64,000 bases of DNA from Flavivirga spongiicola (GTDB taxonomy: Bacteria; Bacteroidota; Bacteroidia; Flavobacteriales; Flavobacteriaceae), in contig NZ_JAUOEO010000001.1 in assembly GCF_030540825.1 (NCBI RefSeq), positions 2,887,001 to 2,951,000 of the forward strand, read 5' to 3'. The notes under the pieces are model-generated. The model worked only from the letters and a program-made list of their open reading frames with translations, had not been told where the DNA came from and did no database searches. This document shows positions 1 through 8,245 of this stretch, in pieces. Each line of letters opens with the position of its first letter. Position 1 is the first letter of the stretch. Made by a program: the position numbers and the translations under genes.

Positions 1-290
1 ACTTTTTCTTTAGAATTATTGGTGATATCAACCATAAATTCCACATCATCACAGTCACCTTTAGTTCTGTGTCCATAGGTTACTAAACCGATATTCTGAT
101 TCTCTGGAAGATTGCTTACAGAAGTTGCTAAAACTTCAGAAGCAATTTCTTTTTTTGTTTTGCCATCTAGTTGTCCCCACATGGAGCCACTTGCGTCGTA
201 GATAAATAAGATTGGAGATGGGGCGTCTTGTTGCGCGTATGTTTGTATACTTAAACCTAATGCACAAAATAGAGTGATTAGTAGCTTCAT
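1..290 (-). CDS. Secreted von Willebrand factor A domain protein (5' part only)
   Basis: The frame starts at the ATG at 290 and runs off the left edge, so only about 96 residues are visible. They begin with a hydrophobic signal peptide ending near TYAQQ, followed directly by a beta strand and the metal-ion-dependent adhesion site motif DASGSMWG (DxSxS type) of von Willebrand A domains, then NIGLVTYGHR, a typical VWA strand. Such proteins are exported and bind partners through a bound divalent metal; some Bacteroidota members belong to outer-membrane or gliding-associated assemblies, but nothing here shows which. The missing C-terminus could carry any extra domain. Confidence 0.8.
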   Translation of the reverse strand, partial: MKLLITLFCALGLSIQTYAQQDAPSPILFIYDASGSMWGQLDGKTKKEIASEVLATSVSNLPENQNIGLVTYGHRTKGDCDDVEFMVDITNNSKEK

Positions 291-694
291 AAGGTTATTT
301 ATTAATGATATTAAAGATACTAAAAATTAACGTTGGTTCGTGTAAATGATTATTAAAGAGTGTGTTATGAATTAAAAAGCTATTTTGTATATATAGGTGT
401 TTGGATGTTTTATTTTTTTCTATTAAATCGCATCTTCTTTTTCTAAAGAATTTTATTATTGGTTGGCCATAATAAAGCACAACTTGTTATTAGTAAAGAA
501 TCATAAAAATTGAGAATAAAAGGAAATAGTATTATCTTTAAACTTTAACAAAGCGGCTTAAATTAAAAGGAAAATATGAAATAAGTTTTGCGATTATTAG
601 TTTATAAAATAGCAGCTATAGATCTCACGTCCGCAAAACAAGTATTAAATAAATTCACTACAATTATTGCTAAACAATTTAAACACTAAGTTAT
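291..694. other. Non-coding gap, AT-rich
   Basis: This divergent space between the VWA gene and the 143-residue secreted protein gene is AT-rich. A 61-codon frame on the minus strand (295-480) has low-complexity composition and no signal or domain, so I do not treat it as a gene. It should hold both promoters, but I see no convincing TAnnTTTG box with a paired -33 element. Confidence 0.5.
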
Positions 695-1126
695 ATGCTC
701 TCATTTAAAACATTTTTAACCTTTAGCCTTATTTTGATAACGACTGTTGGGTTTTCACAACAAATGTCTCAGAAACAGAAGGAAAAGGAGCAAAATAAAG
801 TGAAAATTTTTACTTCAGAAGAAAATGATAATCTCCAGCGTTTTTATAATGAGGAGGTGAATAAAATGAAGTTATCCAAAGAGGAAAGAGAAAAATATTA
901 TGATATATTATTATATCATACTTATGATATGTCTAGGCTTGATGATAAAGATAAAAATTATACCGAAACTGAGATTACAGAAAAGTTTAATACTATTATT
1001 GATAAAATGAATGCTAAAATGAAAGCATTGCTCACACCAGACCAATATATAATGCATCTTGAAATATTTGGAAAGATTATATATAGTGTCAATAGAAAGA
1101 AGGATTTGGATAAAAATAAAGAATAG
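695..1126 (+). CDS. Small secreted protein, paralogue of the 11.1-11.5 kb gene
   Basis: The 143-residue protein starts with a clear signal peptide (about residues 1-21, ending GFSQQ). The mature part is strongly charged and probably all helical. It aligns along its whole length with the minus-strand protein at 11062-11481: both share K-V-x-I-F-(T/S)-S-E-E, a central Y-H-x-Y-x-M-x-RLDD-(K/R)-D block, and a C-terminal (L/I)-L-(T/S)-(P/D)-x-Q-Y-x-x-HL. I do not recognise a named domain. The pattern resembles small periplasmic helical proteins, but the function is unknown. The next gene starts 8 bases downstream, so the two are probably cotranscribed. Confidence 0.75.
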   Translation: MLSFKTFLTFSLILITTVGFSQQMSQKQKEKEQNKVKIFTSEENDNLQRFYNEEVNKMKLSKEEREKYYDILLYHTYDMSRLDDKDKNYTETEITEKFNTIIDKMNAKMKALLTPDQYIMHLEIFGKIIYSVNRKKDLDKNKE

Positions 1127-1134
1127 ATTTTAAC

Positions 1135-1554
1135 ATGGAAGAGTCTAGAAGCGAATATTTTAAGGCGTATGCAGCCATTATGAAGATTACCTTGCGAGAT
1201 GGAGATGCTTCAGAAGAAGAAAAGGACTTTCTTCAGAGTTTTGGGAAAAAGTTAGGAGTTTCAAGTTCTGAATATTTCGAATTAGTAGACACCTATATGG
1301 AATACGAAATAACAGCGCCCTATACTTATAATGAACGTTTGGAAAGCTTATATAAGTTAACGGAGATCGTTTATAATGATGACGGACTAAATAAAACACT
1401 TAAAGAAAAGTGGTTAAAAAGAATGGCCATTGCTATTGGTTTTGATCCGAGTAATATTAAATATGTAGTGGCCAAATCCTTTGACTTATTCAATGATACT
1501 AAAAATTTGGATTTGAAAACTTATAAGGAGAGCATTAAGAATATAATGCATTAG
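1135..1554 (+). CDS. Small cytoplasmic TerB-like helical protein
   Basis: The product has 139 residues, no signal peptide and is predicted mostly helical. The opening block, acidic helix-loop with I-T-L-R-D-G-D-A-S-E-E-E, is reminiscent of TerB-like domains, where an Asp/Glu cluster follows a first helix ('adG.i...E...l'). This is a family-level guess from pattern only. It starts 8 bases after the upstream secreted-protein gene, so a two-gene operon is likely. Its stop codon overlaps the end of a decayed gene on the opposite strand. Confidence 0.6.
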   Translation: MEESRSEYFKAYAAIMKITLRDGDASEEEKDFLQSFGKKLGVSSSEYFELVDTYMEYEITAPYTYNERLESLYKLTEIVYNDDGLNKTLKEKWLKRMAIAIGFDPSNIKYVVAKSFDLFNDTKNLDLKTYKESIKNIMH

Positions 1555-1718
1555 GAAAAACTAAATGGATCGTTTTTAAAAGATTTCATTAATACCAAAA
1601 TAAAACCACTATTACCGTGTACTCCAGAACCTATATCCAGGCGTAACCAGGTGTCTTTATCTTTGAATATCTTATAGCGACCACCAATCCCCAGACTGGG
1701 TTTAATATTTTTTTTGAC
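1551..1718 (-). pseudogene. C-terminal remnant of an outer-membrane beta-barrel protein (Omp85-like)
   Basis: Reading leftward, about 55 codons stay open and end in a stop at 1551. They encode a pattern of alternating residues typical of the last strands of a beta-barrel: S-L-G-I-G-G-R-Y-K, then D-T-W-L-R-L-D-I-G-S-G, then H-G-N-S-G-F. This resembles the C-terminal 'GxGlRY...R.DiGfG..GN.G.y' region of Omp85/BamA-like surface antigens. There is no start codon, and an in-frame TGA lies immediately upstream (1719-1721), directly against the protease gene's stop. It looks like the tail left by a deletion. Confidence 0.55.
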
Positions 1719-1730
1719 TCAAAAGTTTAA

Positions 1731-2753
1731 TTATTTAGATTGCAATGTAATAATTTTTCCTCCTCTTAAAACAGTCATTTTAAATTCTGGTTTTTTTTCT
1801 AGGCTATTTGCAAAATCAGCTATTTTCAATAGGGTGTAGTCTGTAACATCATATGTGATGTCATTAAAAGCCAATATAATATCGCCTCCCATAATTAATT
1901 TTCGAAGGCCAATGGTTACTTCTACATCACCTTCTTTTATACCCATTTTATCAAACAAAGAATTAGAGGCAATACGCTGTACTAGCAGACCGCTGTCTTG
2001 TGGTAGATTAAATAATTTTGCTTCATTCCCAGACAGGGAGTACAATTCTGCTCCAAACCAAGGCATTTTGTTGTTTAGTAGTAATTTGGCGGCTAAATTA
2101 GAAGTTGACGCGTAACCAATACCGTCTGACCCTCCAGATTTGGATGTTATGTGACTCACAATGCCTATAACTTCACCATCCAGATTAAACATAGGCCCTC
2201 CAGAATTCCCTTGATTTATGGCTGCATCGGTTTGAATATACTCCGTATTTGTAAATGGATTTTTTCCAAGAAATTGTTTTTTAAATGCGCTAATATAACC
2301 TGAAGACAGGGAAAAGCCTAAACCTAACGGTACACCAATAACAAATACCCGTTGCCCAATTTTCATTCGGTCTGAGTCTCCAAATCTTACAGTCGTAACA
2401 TTCATCTTTTGCCTCGACAGCTTTAATAATGCAATATCCGCACTTTCATAGGCGGTAATTACTTTGGCAGGTATCGTTTCTCCGTCTGCAAACTGCACAA
2501 CTAAAGTATCGGGGACTCTTACTACATGTGCTGCCGTTACAACTAATTGGTTAGAGATCATAAAACCGGAACCCAATCCTGTATTTGTAACCGTCTGAGA
2601 AACATTATTTGGTGATGTGACTATATTATTTTCCTTGGTATAGATAGCAACCACCGCAGGACTTACTCTTTCATAGATATCAGATAGGTCTTGAGCGTTT
2701 GATTCCTCAGTAATATATAGGCATATTAGAAATAATATAATGATCTTTTTCAT
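1731..2753 (-). CDS. Secreted HtrA/DegP-type trypsin-like serine protease
   Basis: This 340-residue protein has a signal peptide (about 1-20) and a chymotrypsin-fold protease domain (about 25-230). The catalytic triad is readable: His76 in T-A-A-H-V-V, Asp106 in S-A-D-I-A-L-L, and Ser184 in Q-G-N-S-G-G-P. Family members degrade or refold misfolded envelope proteins in the periplasm. The C-terminal 100 residues should be a PDZ domain; only weak signals are present (A-S-N-S-L-F-D-K-M-G-I-K-E-G-D, then G-G-D-I-I-L-A-F-N), so it is a single divergent PDZ unit. The protein is shorter than DegP (about 450 residues, two PDZ), so it resembles DegS-like or stand-alone forms. Confidence 0.9.
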   Translation of the reverse strand: MKKIIILFLICLYITEESNAQDLSDIYERVSPAVVAIYTKENNIVTSPNNVSQTVTNTGLGSGFMISNQLVVTAAHVVRVPDTLVVQFADGETIPAKVITAYESADIALLKLSRQKMNVTTVRFGDSDRMKIGQRVFVIGVPLGLGFSLSSGYISAFKKQFLGKNPFTNTEYIQTDAAINQGNSGGPMFNLDGEVIGIVSHITSKSGGSDGIGYASTSNLAAKLLLNNKMPWFGAELYSLSGNEAKLFNLPQDSGLLVQRIASNSLFDKMGIKEGDVEVTIGLRKLIMGGDIILAFNDITYDVTDYTLLKIADFANSLEKKPEFKMTVLRGGKIITLQSK

Positions 2754-2852
2754 AAGCTGATTAAATAAGAAACAAATTGATTTTATTTAAAATTAATACA
2801 TTTATGGTAAATATAGTTAAAGACGATGTCTTTTGTAAAGTCAGTATATGTT

Positions 2853-3062
2853 ATGTTTAAAAAACTATAGGCGTACTCGTTTTGTTTTTACTTATAAGTT
2901 GTAACCAACTTTATCGTCTAGTTTTATTAGAGAAGATTATAGTGATACTAATTATAGTAAGATAGCAGTCATAGGTATTAGCAATGATTTAAGTTCAAGA
3001 TTGACTTTTGAAAAAATAATGCCTTAACTTTTTCCAAGAAAATGGTGGGACAAATTGTTAAA
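2853..3062 (+). pseudogene. Decayed lipoprotein gene, relative of the lipoprotein at 16.1-16.7 kb
   Basis: Within this gap one frame reads a lipoprotein-type signal (G-V-L-V-L-F-L-L-I-S-C-N). After a frameshift another reads R-E-D-Y-S-D-T-N-Y-S-K-I-A-V-I-G-I-S-N and S-R-L-T-F-E-K, then a third reads F-F-Q-E-N-G. The order and wording match the N-terminal third of the lipoprotein at 16058-16702 (K-C-I-M-V-I-S-N, then S-Q-F-E-N-D, then L-K-E-N-G). Several frame changes and stops mean it cannot be translated as one protein. The rest of the gap 2754-3095 shows nothing else. Confidence 0.5.
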
Positions 3063-3095
3063 GAAGGTATAATTATTACGAAGTAAATATTTTAT

Positions 3096-3818
3096 TTAAA
3101 AAGAATAACCAAATTTGATACCATATCTCCACGCTGGAAGCGTGATTTTTGTTTTTTGATTTCCATTTACCTCAAAATCTGGATCAATAAAATCAATGAT
3201 ACCAATATCTCGTAATGCTTCTGTTAAATCATCATAAAAGGCTTCTGGTACAGGCTCTATTTCTGTTAATTCAATTTGATTACTACTAAACCCTGGTCCT
3301 GCAAAAATTAGGTCTATAAAAAAGCCACTTTTTAATTGCCATTTATACCCCAGTTCTACTCCAATAACTGAAGACTTTAGATTTGCATCTATAAGGATGT
3401 TACTAATTTCATCATTTATTGAAGTGTAAATGCCTCCCAAATCAGCACTGGCATTTTGATATTTATAATATACTCCCGTGTAGAGTCCATTCAATCCAAT
3501 CTTGCTCTTCTGAAAATACCACCTAAATTCCGGAATTATTTTAAACCCAGAGAAATTCAAATCATTAGAATCAAACCGATCAAAATTTATTTTGGTGACT
3601 TCAAATAATCCTGACGAATCTTTATAGCCAAAAGATAAGCCAAAGGATAAATCATCAGTAAAGGCTCGTTCATAATTTAATTGAAATGTTCCAAAGAGAG
3701 GTAGTATGGGATCAATACTGATATGATTTTTTGAAATATCTTTATCTTGAGTAAAACCACTATAAGATACCAAGATTAAAGCCGCAGTAAGGAAATAAAT
3801 ATATGTATTATGTTTCAT
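3096..3818 (-). CDS. Outer-membrane beta-barrel protein (DUF3575-like)
   Basis: The 240-residue product has a signal peptide (about 1-23, ending SGFTQ) and then amphipathic strands typical of a small outer-membrane barrel, e.g. G-T-F-Q-L-N-Y-E-R-A-F and G-L-S-F-G-Y-K. It ends in the outer-membrane signature ...Y-G-I-K-F-G-Y-S-F with a terminal Phe. The opening 'I-S-I-D-P-I-L-P-L-F-G-T-F-Q-L-N-Y-E-R' is the pattern seen in the DUF3575 family common in Bacteroidota. A charged insert (residues about 185-225) probably forms an external loop. No enzymatic motif is seen, so a structural or adhesion role is possible but not shown. Confidence 0.7.
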   Translation of the reverse strand: MKHNTYIYFLTAALILVSYSGFTQDKDISKNHISIDPILPLFGTFQLNYERAFTDDLSFGLSFGYKDSSGLFEVTKINFDRFDSNDLNFSGFKIIPEFRWYFQKSKIGLNGLYTGVYYKYQNASADLGGIYTSINDEISNILIDANLKSSVIGVELGYKWQLKSGFFIDLIFAGPGFSSNQIELTEIEPVPEAFYDDLTEALRDIGIIDFIDPDFEVNGNQKTKITLPAWRYGIKFGYSF

Positions 3819-3902
3819 TTTTTTGTAAAGTTTTGGTTAGAGTATTACACATATTAGTTTTTCAGAGCAAGAATTGAGAGAGATAGTTAAAAGCTACACA
3901 AG

Positions 3903-5723
3903 TTAGGCTTTTTCCATCTTGGGAAGCATGATTTCATTTTTTTCATGATAATGTTCCATGCTTGATAGAATTTTGGTTAATAATTGGAGAACATCACCCA
4001 TGTAAGATCCTTTATTTAACATAATGCATTCAGCTTGAAGCGAATACACTGCATCTGTAATTTCTGATCTTGAGGGTAACCCTTTTTTTGCAAAGTTTTC
4101 TAATACTTGTGTCGCCCAAACTACAGGTATATGAGCTGCGCTGCACAACGCTAATATTTCCTCTTGAATTCTACCTATATTTTCCCAGCCAGTTTCAACA
4201 GCCAAATCTCCTCTTGCAATCATAACACCAATATGTTTCACTTTCATGGCAGATAATAATATTTCTACAAGATTGTCAAAGGCAAGGCGTGTTTCAATTT
4301 TTAAGATAATACTTAGAGGATTAGTTACGGTCCATTTTTCTAATTCCACAAGTAATTCTTCAACATCTTCTTTAGAATTGACAAAAGAAAAATTAACGAC
4401 ATCGGCATGTTTAGCGACAAATTCTAAATCAATCTTATCTTTTTCTGTTAAACCACTAATGCCAAGATTTGTTGTTGGAAAGTTCATACCTTTTTCGGCT
4501 TTTAACTTAGAGCCTGCATCTTTTGCTCTTGTAATTCTTACTTCCATACGGTCTTTAAGGATAGTTTCTATAAGACCTTCAATTTTGCCATCATCAAATA
4601 GAATAATCTCACCTTCTTTGATGCGATTAAATATTTCTGGAGTTTGACAAGATATGTGCGCATTCTCTATTAGCTTTCCTTTATCATCATATACTGCAGG
4701 ATTACCAAGAACGTCATCTTTTGTAATGATAAGAACATCATTTGTCTTTAATAATATAGGTTGCTCGATTGAAGGTAATTCTCCAATATTAGCATCCAAC
4801 ATGTTTGATCTATTACAACAAATTAATGCTCCTGTTTCTATGTATGACGTTTCGTAACAATGAACGGTTGTCTTATTTTTTGATACTTCAATGACTTTGA
4901 ATTCTCTATGCTTGTCTCTCGAATCTTTTAAAAATAAAGTATCATCTTTCTCTAACTTATTTAGCCATTCTGCAGAAACAGGTAATGAATTATATTCTGA
5001 ATCTTCAGTTATGATTGGAACGAGCTCAATTATTGCAGGGTTAGTTATTTTGCCAGAATCATCTCTTTCAGGTGAGATTTTTTTGATCTTAGGGCCTGGT
5101 GTAATATGACCAGTTCTAATTTTTGGTCCAGCCAAATCCATTGTTATTTTTATGGTTTTACCATAAGCTTTAGATGCCTTTTTTATATTATTGATGATTT
5201 TTTGCCAGACTTCTGGTCCATCATGCGCACAATTAATTCTTGCACAGTTCATTCCACGTCCTATCATTTCATAGACCATATCATAATCATAGGCAGCCTG
5301 TGTTGGTTGTGTAACCATTATTCTGACGCGCCTCCCTTTTGAACGATATCCTAAAAGCTCTTTTGAATGCTTATTTAATAAACGTTTTCCATTTTTAATT
5401 GATAATCCAGATTTAATTGTATTAGGTGGCTGTTCATCCAATAGTTTATAGAGAATAAATCTTGTTTTTACTAAGCTAGACATGAGATGGCCTTCTGCTT
5501 TTGCTAACCGTGAAAGCCCTAAATTTTGTAATTTTTTTTGTAGATACCTTAAATCTACTTTCCTAATGCTGTTATAATGAATTAAATTTCGTGCACTTTT
5601 TTGGTAGACTGGATGTACATTTGCTAATGAACTCTCAAAAGACACTAGGTCTTTTTGCAGTATATCAATTATTGTTTCTATACGAGATATGAGTTCATGT
5701 ATTTTATTAGCATTTATGTTCAT
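3903..5723 (-). CDS. Pyruvate kinase-like protein with N-terminal helical extension
   Basis: The 606-residue protein has about 130 helical N-terminal residues of unknown role, then a pyruvate kinase barrel. Motifs: R-G-M-N-C-A-R-I-N-C-A-H-D (normally GMNvaRlNfSHg), D-L-A-G-P-K-I-R-T-G, F-V-N-S-K-E-D-V, the catalytic-lysine strand I-I-L-K-I-E, and I-A-R-G-D-L-A-V-E followed by A-T-Q-V-L-E. Pyruvate kinase converts phosphoenolpyruvate and ADP to pyruvate and ATP. The usual C-terminal allosteric domain (about 120 residues) is missing: the protein ends shortly after S-R-S-E-I-T-D-A. This matches a group of long, C-domain-less homologues, so catalytic activity is likely but not certain. It stands alone with its own promoter space upstream. 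Confidence 0.8.
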   Translation of the reverse strand: MNINANKIHELISRIETIIDILQKDLVSFESSLANVHPVYQKSARNLIHYNSIRKVDLRYLQKKLQNLGLSRLAKAEGHLMSSLVKTRFILYKLLDEQPPNTIKSGLSIKNGKRLLNKHSKELLGYRSKGRRVRIMVTQPTQAAYDYDMVYEMIGRGMNCARINCAHDGPEVWQKIINNIKKASKAYGKTIKITMDLAGPKIRTGHITPGPKIKKISPERDDSGKITNPAIIELVPIITEDSEYNSLPVSAEWLNKLEKDDTLFLKDSRDKHREFKVIEVSKNKTTVHCYETSYIETGALICCNRSNMLDANIGELPSIEQPILLKTNDVLIITKDDVLGNPAVYDDKGKLIENAHISCQTPEIFNRIKEGEIILFDDGKIEGLIETILKDRMEVRITRAKDAGSKLKAEKGMNFPTTNLGISGLTEKDKIDLEFVAKHADVVNFSFVNSKEDVEELLVELEKWTVTNPLSIILKIETRLAFDNLVEILLSAMKVKHIGVMIARGDLAVETGWENIGRIQEEILALCSAAHIPVVWATQVLENFAKKGLPSRSEITDAVYSLQAECIMLNKGSYMGDVLQLLTKILSSMEHYHEKNEIMLPKMEKA

Positions 5724-5850
5724 TTGATTCTTTAAGGGTTGGTTGCTAAAGTAAATCCAAATAGAGAATTTAAATTTACTTTAATATTTGAAATTATCCT
5801 ATTAAACAATTGAGACATATTAATTTTGAGATTATATATAGTATACTAAA

Positions 5851-5876
5851 CTGGCACCAATGTTTATTAGTGCCAG
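5851..5876 (-). terminator. Hairpin terminator after the porin operon
   Basis: Arms CTGGCAC (5851-5857) and GTGCCAG (5870-5876) pair, and read leftward the stem extends to 11 pairs with one G-U. A modest TTTAGT run follows. It lies 100 bases past the porin stop codon, between that gene and the pyruvate-kinase-like gene. Confidence 0.6.
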
Positions 5877-5974
5877 CTGAAATTAAAGAAAGGAATTATA
5901 TTCGAAAATAAAACTCTAAGTATAAATTGAATTGGGGAACAGAACCTATTTATTAAAACAGTTTTATGGCTTTT

Positions 5975-7114
5975 TTAAAAAGCAAAACGAATGCCCAAGC
6001 CATAAACACTTTGATTTCTAGAACTTCCTGCTATATTTTTGCTCTGATCTTGCTTTGTACTTACAAAAATATGGCTCGACTTTTTAAAATTATAAGCTAA
6101 TTCCAAGATACCATATTTGGTGTCAAAATCGCCTAAATTTTGATTTGAATCTGGTTTTAATGAACTGAATCCAGCTGCTACGTGCCATCTTTTGTTAGTT
6201 GAAAACTTATAACGTGAATAAAACTCTACGCCTTTACTATCGTAGAACATATCACCCGTTCTATGGTGATTCTTAAAGATACCATAAGACAACCCAATTT
6301 TAAAACGGTTTTTCTCAAAAGATGCCGCTGTAATAAAAGCTTCATCACCAGATTTAGCCTGATTTGGTAAGGGGTCGTCGACACCATCATTTACTTTATT
6401 GTAGGCTAAACCTATGGTAAATCCATTTGTTTTATAATTAGCACCAAGTCCGTACGTATCAATACTTTTACTGTTTTCAGAGATGTTTCGAGCCTGAGCC
6501 TGAGCTCCAAGACTTAATCCTTTTTTCTTGTAATTTAGTTGTATGACTTGATTAGCTCGACCAGTTCCGGAAATACCGCCATCTGAAATGTTCCAAACAC
6601 CAAGACCAGTACCACCAAATGCTAAGAAATCATCTAATTCACTTGCTGCAAGATTGTAATAGATAGAATTGTTTTTTCCAAAAATAAGTGAGAATTCTTT
6701 ATAAGAAACACCAGCATACCCAATTCTTGTAAAAACGGCATCTCCTACTTGAGCGATGCCTTCTCCAGCATCAATGGCAAATTCAACGGTATCATCTCTC
6801 GACGTTAAATTTAAACCAAACTCTAGACGTCCAATAATATTAAAATTATCCGTTTCACTTTGTGAGAGCCTATGACTGAAGTTTAATCCTACTCGTGGCG
6901 AATTATTGGAAATTCCAATTTCACCCTTTTCAGCGAAACCCGCACCAAGTCGTATACTGCCATAAGGCGTAACCCGAGAGGTTATTTCTTCGATCCAATT
7001 TGTTTGAGTTTGAGTTTCCTTTTCATCAGTTGTTTGCGCATTGATACTGTATGAAAAACAAAATAGCGTGAGCATTAAACATGTTTTTAAGAAACTTTTG
7101 AATGACTTTTTCAT
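5975..7114 (-). CDS. Outer-membrane porin
   Basis: I place the start at the ATG at 7114 (M-K-K-S-F-K) rather than a frame-open Met at 7159, because the latter would overlap the asparaginase gene by 32 bases and would put 15 extra residues before the signal peptide. The protein then has 379 residues: a signal peptide ending S-I-N-A-Q, a short linker, and a barrel of about 16 amphipathic strands starting T-P-Y-G-S-I-R-L-G-A-G-F, with the closing G-I-R-F-A-F. The layout is that of general Gram-negative porins. As the last gene of the aspartate operon, 13 bases after the asparaginase stop, it probably lets the amino acids or dicarboxylates cross the outer membrane. Confidence 0.8.
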   Translation of the reverse strand: MKKSFKSFLKTCLMLTLFCFSYSINAQTTDEKETQTQTNWIEEITSRVTPYGSIRLGAGFAEKGEIGISNNSPRVGLNFSHRLSQSETDNFNIIGRLEFGLNLTSRDDTVEFAIDAGEGIAQVGDAVFTRIGYAGVSYKEFSLIFGKNNSIYYNLAASELDDFLAFGGTGLGVWNISDGGISGTGRANQVIQLNYKKKGLSLGAQAQARNISENSKSIDTYGLGANYKTNGFTIGLAYNKVNDGVDDPLPNQAKSGDEAFITAASFEKNRFKIGLSYGIFKNHHRTGDMFYDSKGVEFYSRYKFSTNKRWHVAAGFSSLKPDSNQNLGDFDTKYGILELAYNFKKSSHIFVSTKQDQSKNIAGSSRNQSVYGLGIRFAF

Positions 7115-7127
7115 TAGTAATAAGTAA

Positions 7128-8198
7128 TTAATAGTTATAAAAAACATCTTGAATTTCAAATAAACTTCTTTCTTTTAATAGTGATAACATTAATAAGATT
7201 CTAGACTTCGCAGGATTTAAATCGTTAGACACAATGGTATGGTAATCATCATCCTTAAATTCGTTATCACGAAGTACCCAGCCTGTTGCCACTCGCGTAC
7301 TTCTTACAACGATAACACCATGATCTTCATAGGCTTTTTTAGCTGCATTCAAGATAGCATCCGTCATGTTGCCATTTCCAACACCTGCAATCACAATACC
7401 TTTAGCACCAGCTTTGACATGCATATCGATTAAATCTGGAGACATATCTGCATAGGCATAAATAATATCCACACGAGGTAATGCTTCTACACCCATTATC
7501 GAGAATTTACTTGTGTTTCCAAATTTTGTGTTTGGCGTACGGAAAAAGCCCAATCTACCATAAAACACACCACCTAGCATGCCTTTAATGGGGGATTGAA
7601 AGCTGTTGACATTGGTCGTGTTCATTTTACTCACATCACGAGCAGCATGTATTTGATCATTCAGTGATACCATGACACCTTTTCCTCTAGCTTCTGGATT
7701 TGATGCTATGGCAACCGCATTGTATAAATTCAATGGACCTTCAGCACTAATCGAGGTTGAGGAGCGCATAGACCCGGTAGTCACCACTGGTTTATCACTT
7801 TTAACCACCAAGCTTAGAAAATAAGCGGTTTCTTCTTGCGTATCGGTACCATGAGTGACCACAATACCATCAACATCATCAGATGCTAATAACTCATTAA
7901 TGCGATTTGCCAATTTCAACCAAATCTCTATAGTCATATCTTGAGAACCTACATTGGCAACTTGTTCACCAGAAACATCAGCCAATTTTTCTATACCCGG
8001 TACAGCATTGATCATGGTCTGAATCCCAACTTGACCTGCTGCATAACTTCCAGAAGTTGCAGACGAAGCCGATCCGGCAATAGTACCTCCAGTTGCTAGA
8101 ATTTTAACATTTGGAAGGTCTGTGTCTTGAGCAGACCCAATAGCAGTTATAGTAACTGCTATTAGGAAAGCCATCATTTTTATATTTAGGAATTTCAT
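7128..8198 (-). CDS. ansB: Type II L-asparaginase, exported
   Basis: The 356-residue protein has a signal peptide (about 1-23) and the asparaginase/glutaminase fold. Catalytic signatures are intact: nucleophile Thr39 in I-L-A-T-G-G-T-I-A-G and the second triad residues in T-H-G-T-D-T (Thr118, Asp119); E-E-T-A-Y-F-L follows as usual. It hydrolyses L-asparagine to aspartate and ammonia; the signal peptide places it in the periplasm, which with the GSxxG-type sequence points to the high-affinity type II class. The upstream neighbour (aspartase) consumes its product, and the downstream neighbour is a porin. Confidence 0.93.
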   Translation of the reverse strand: MKFLNIKMMAFLIAVTITAIGSAQDTDLPNVKILATGGTIAGSASSATSGSYAAGQVGIQTMINAVPGIEKLADVSGEQVANVGSQDMTIEIWLKLANRINELLASDDVDGIVVTHGTDTQEETAYFLSLVVKSDKPVVTTGSMRSSTSISAEGPLNLYNAVAIASNPEARGKGVMVSLNDQIHAARDVSKMNTTNVNSFQSPIKGMLGGVFYGRLGFFRTPNTKFGNTSKFSIMGVEALPRVDIIYAYADMSPDLIDMHVKAGAKGIVIAGVGNGNMTDAILNAAKKAYEDHGVIVVRSTRVATGWVLRDNEFKDDDYHTIVSNDLNPAKSRILLMLSLLKERSLFEIQDVFYNY

Positions 8199-8245
8199 AA
8201 TAAAAGAGTTTGTATGTCTCTATTGCTTTTTTTGAATAATCAATT

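Noticed and set aside
295..480. 61-codon frame on the minus strand before the first secreted-protein gene
   Set aside because: Low-complexity residues, no signal peptide or domain, and it overlaps the likely promoter space of two divergent genes.
4246..5342. Several plus-strand frames opposite the pyruvate-kinase-like gene
   Set aside because: They are shadows of the minus-strand gene, whose protein carries clear family motifs.
7115..7159. Upstream start for the porin gene
   Set aside because: It would overlap the asparaginase gene and place extra hydrophobic residues before a complete signal peptide; the ATG at 7114 fits better.
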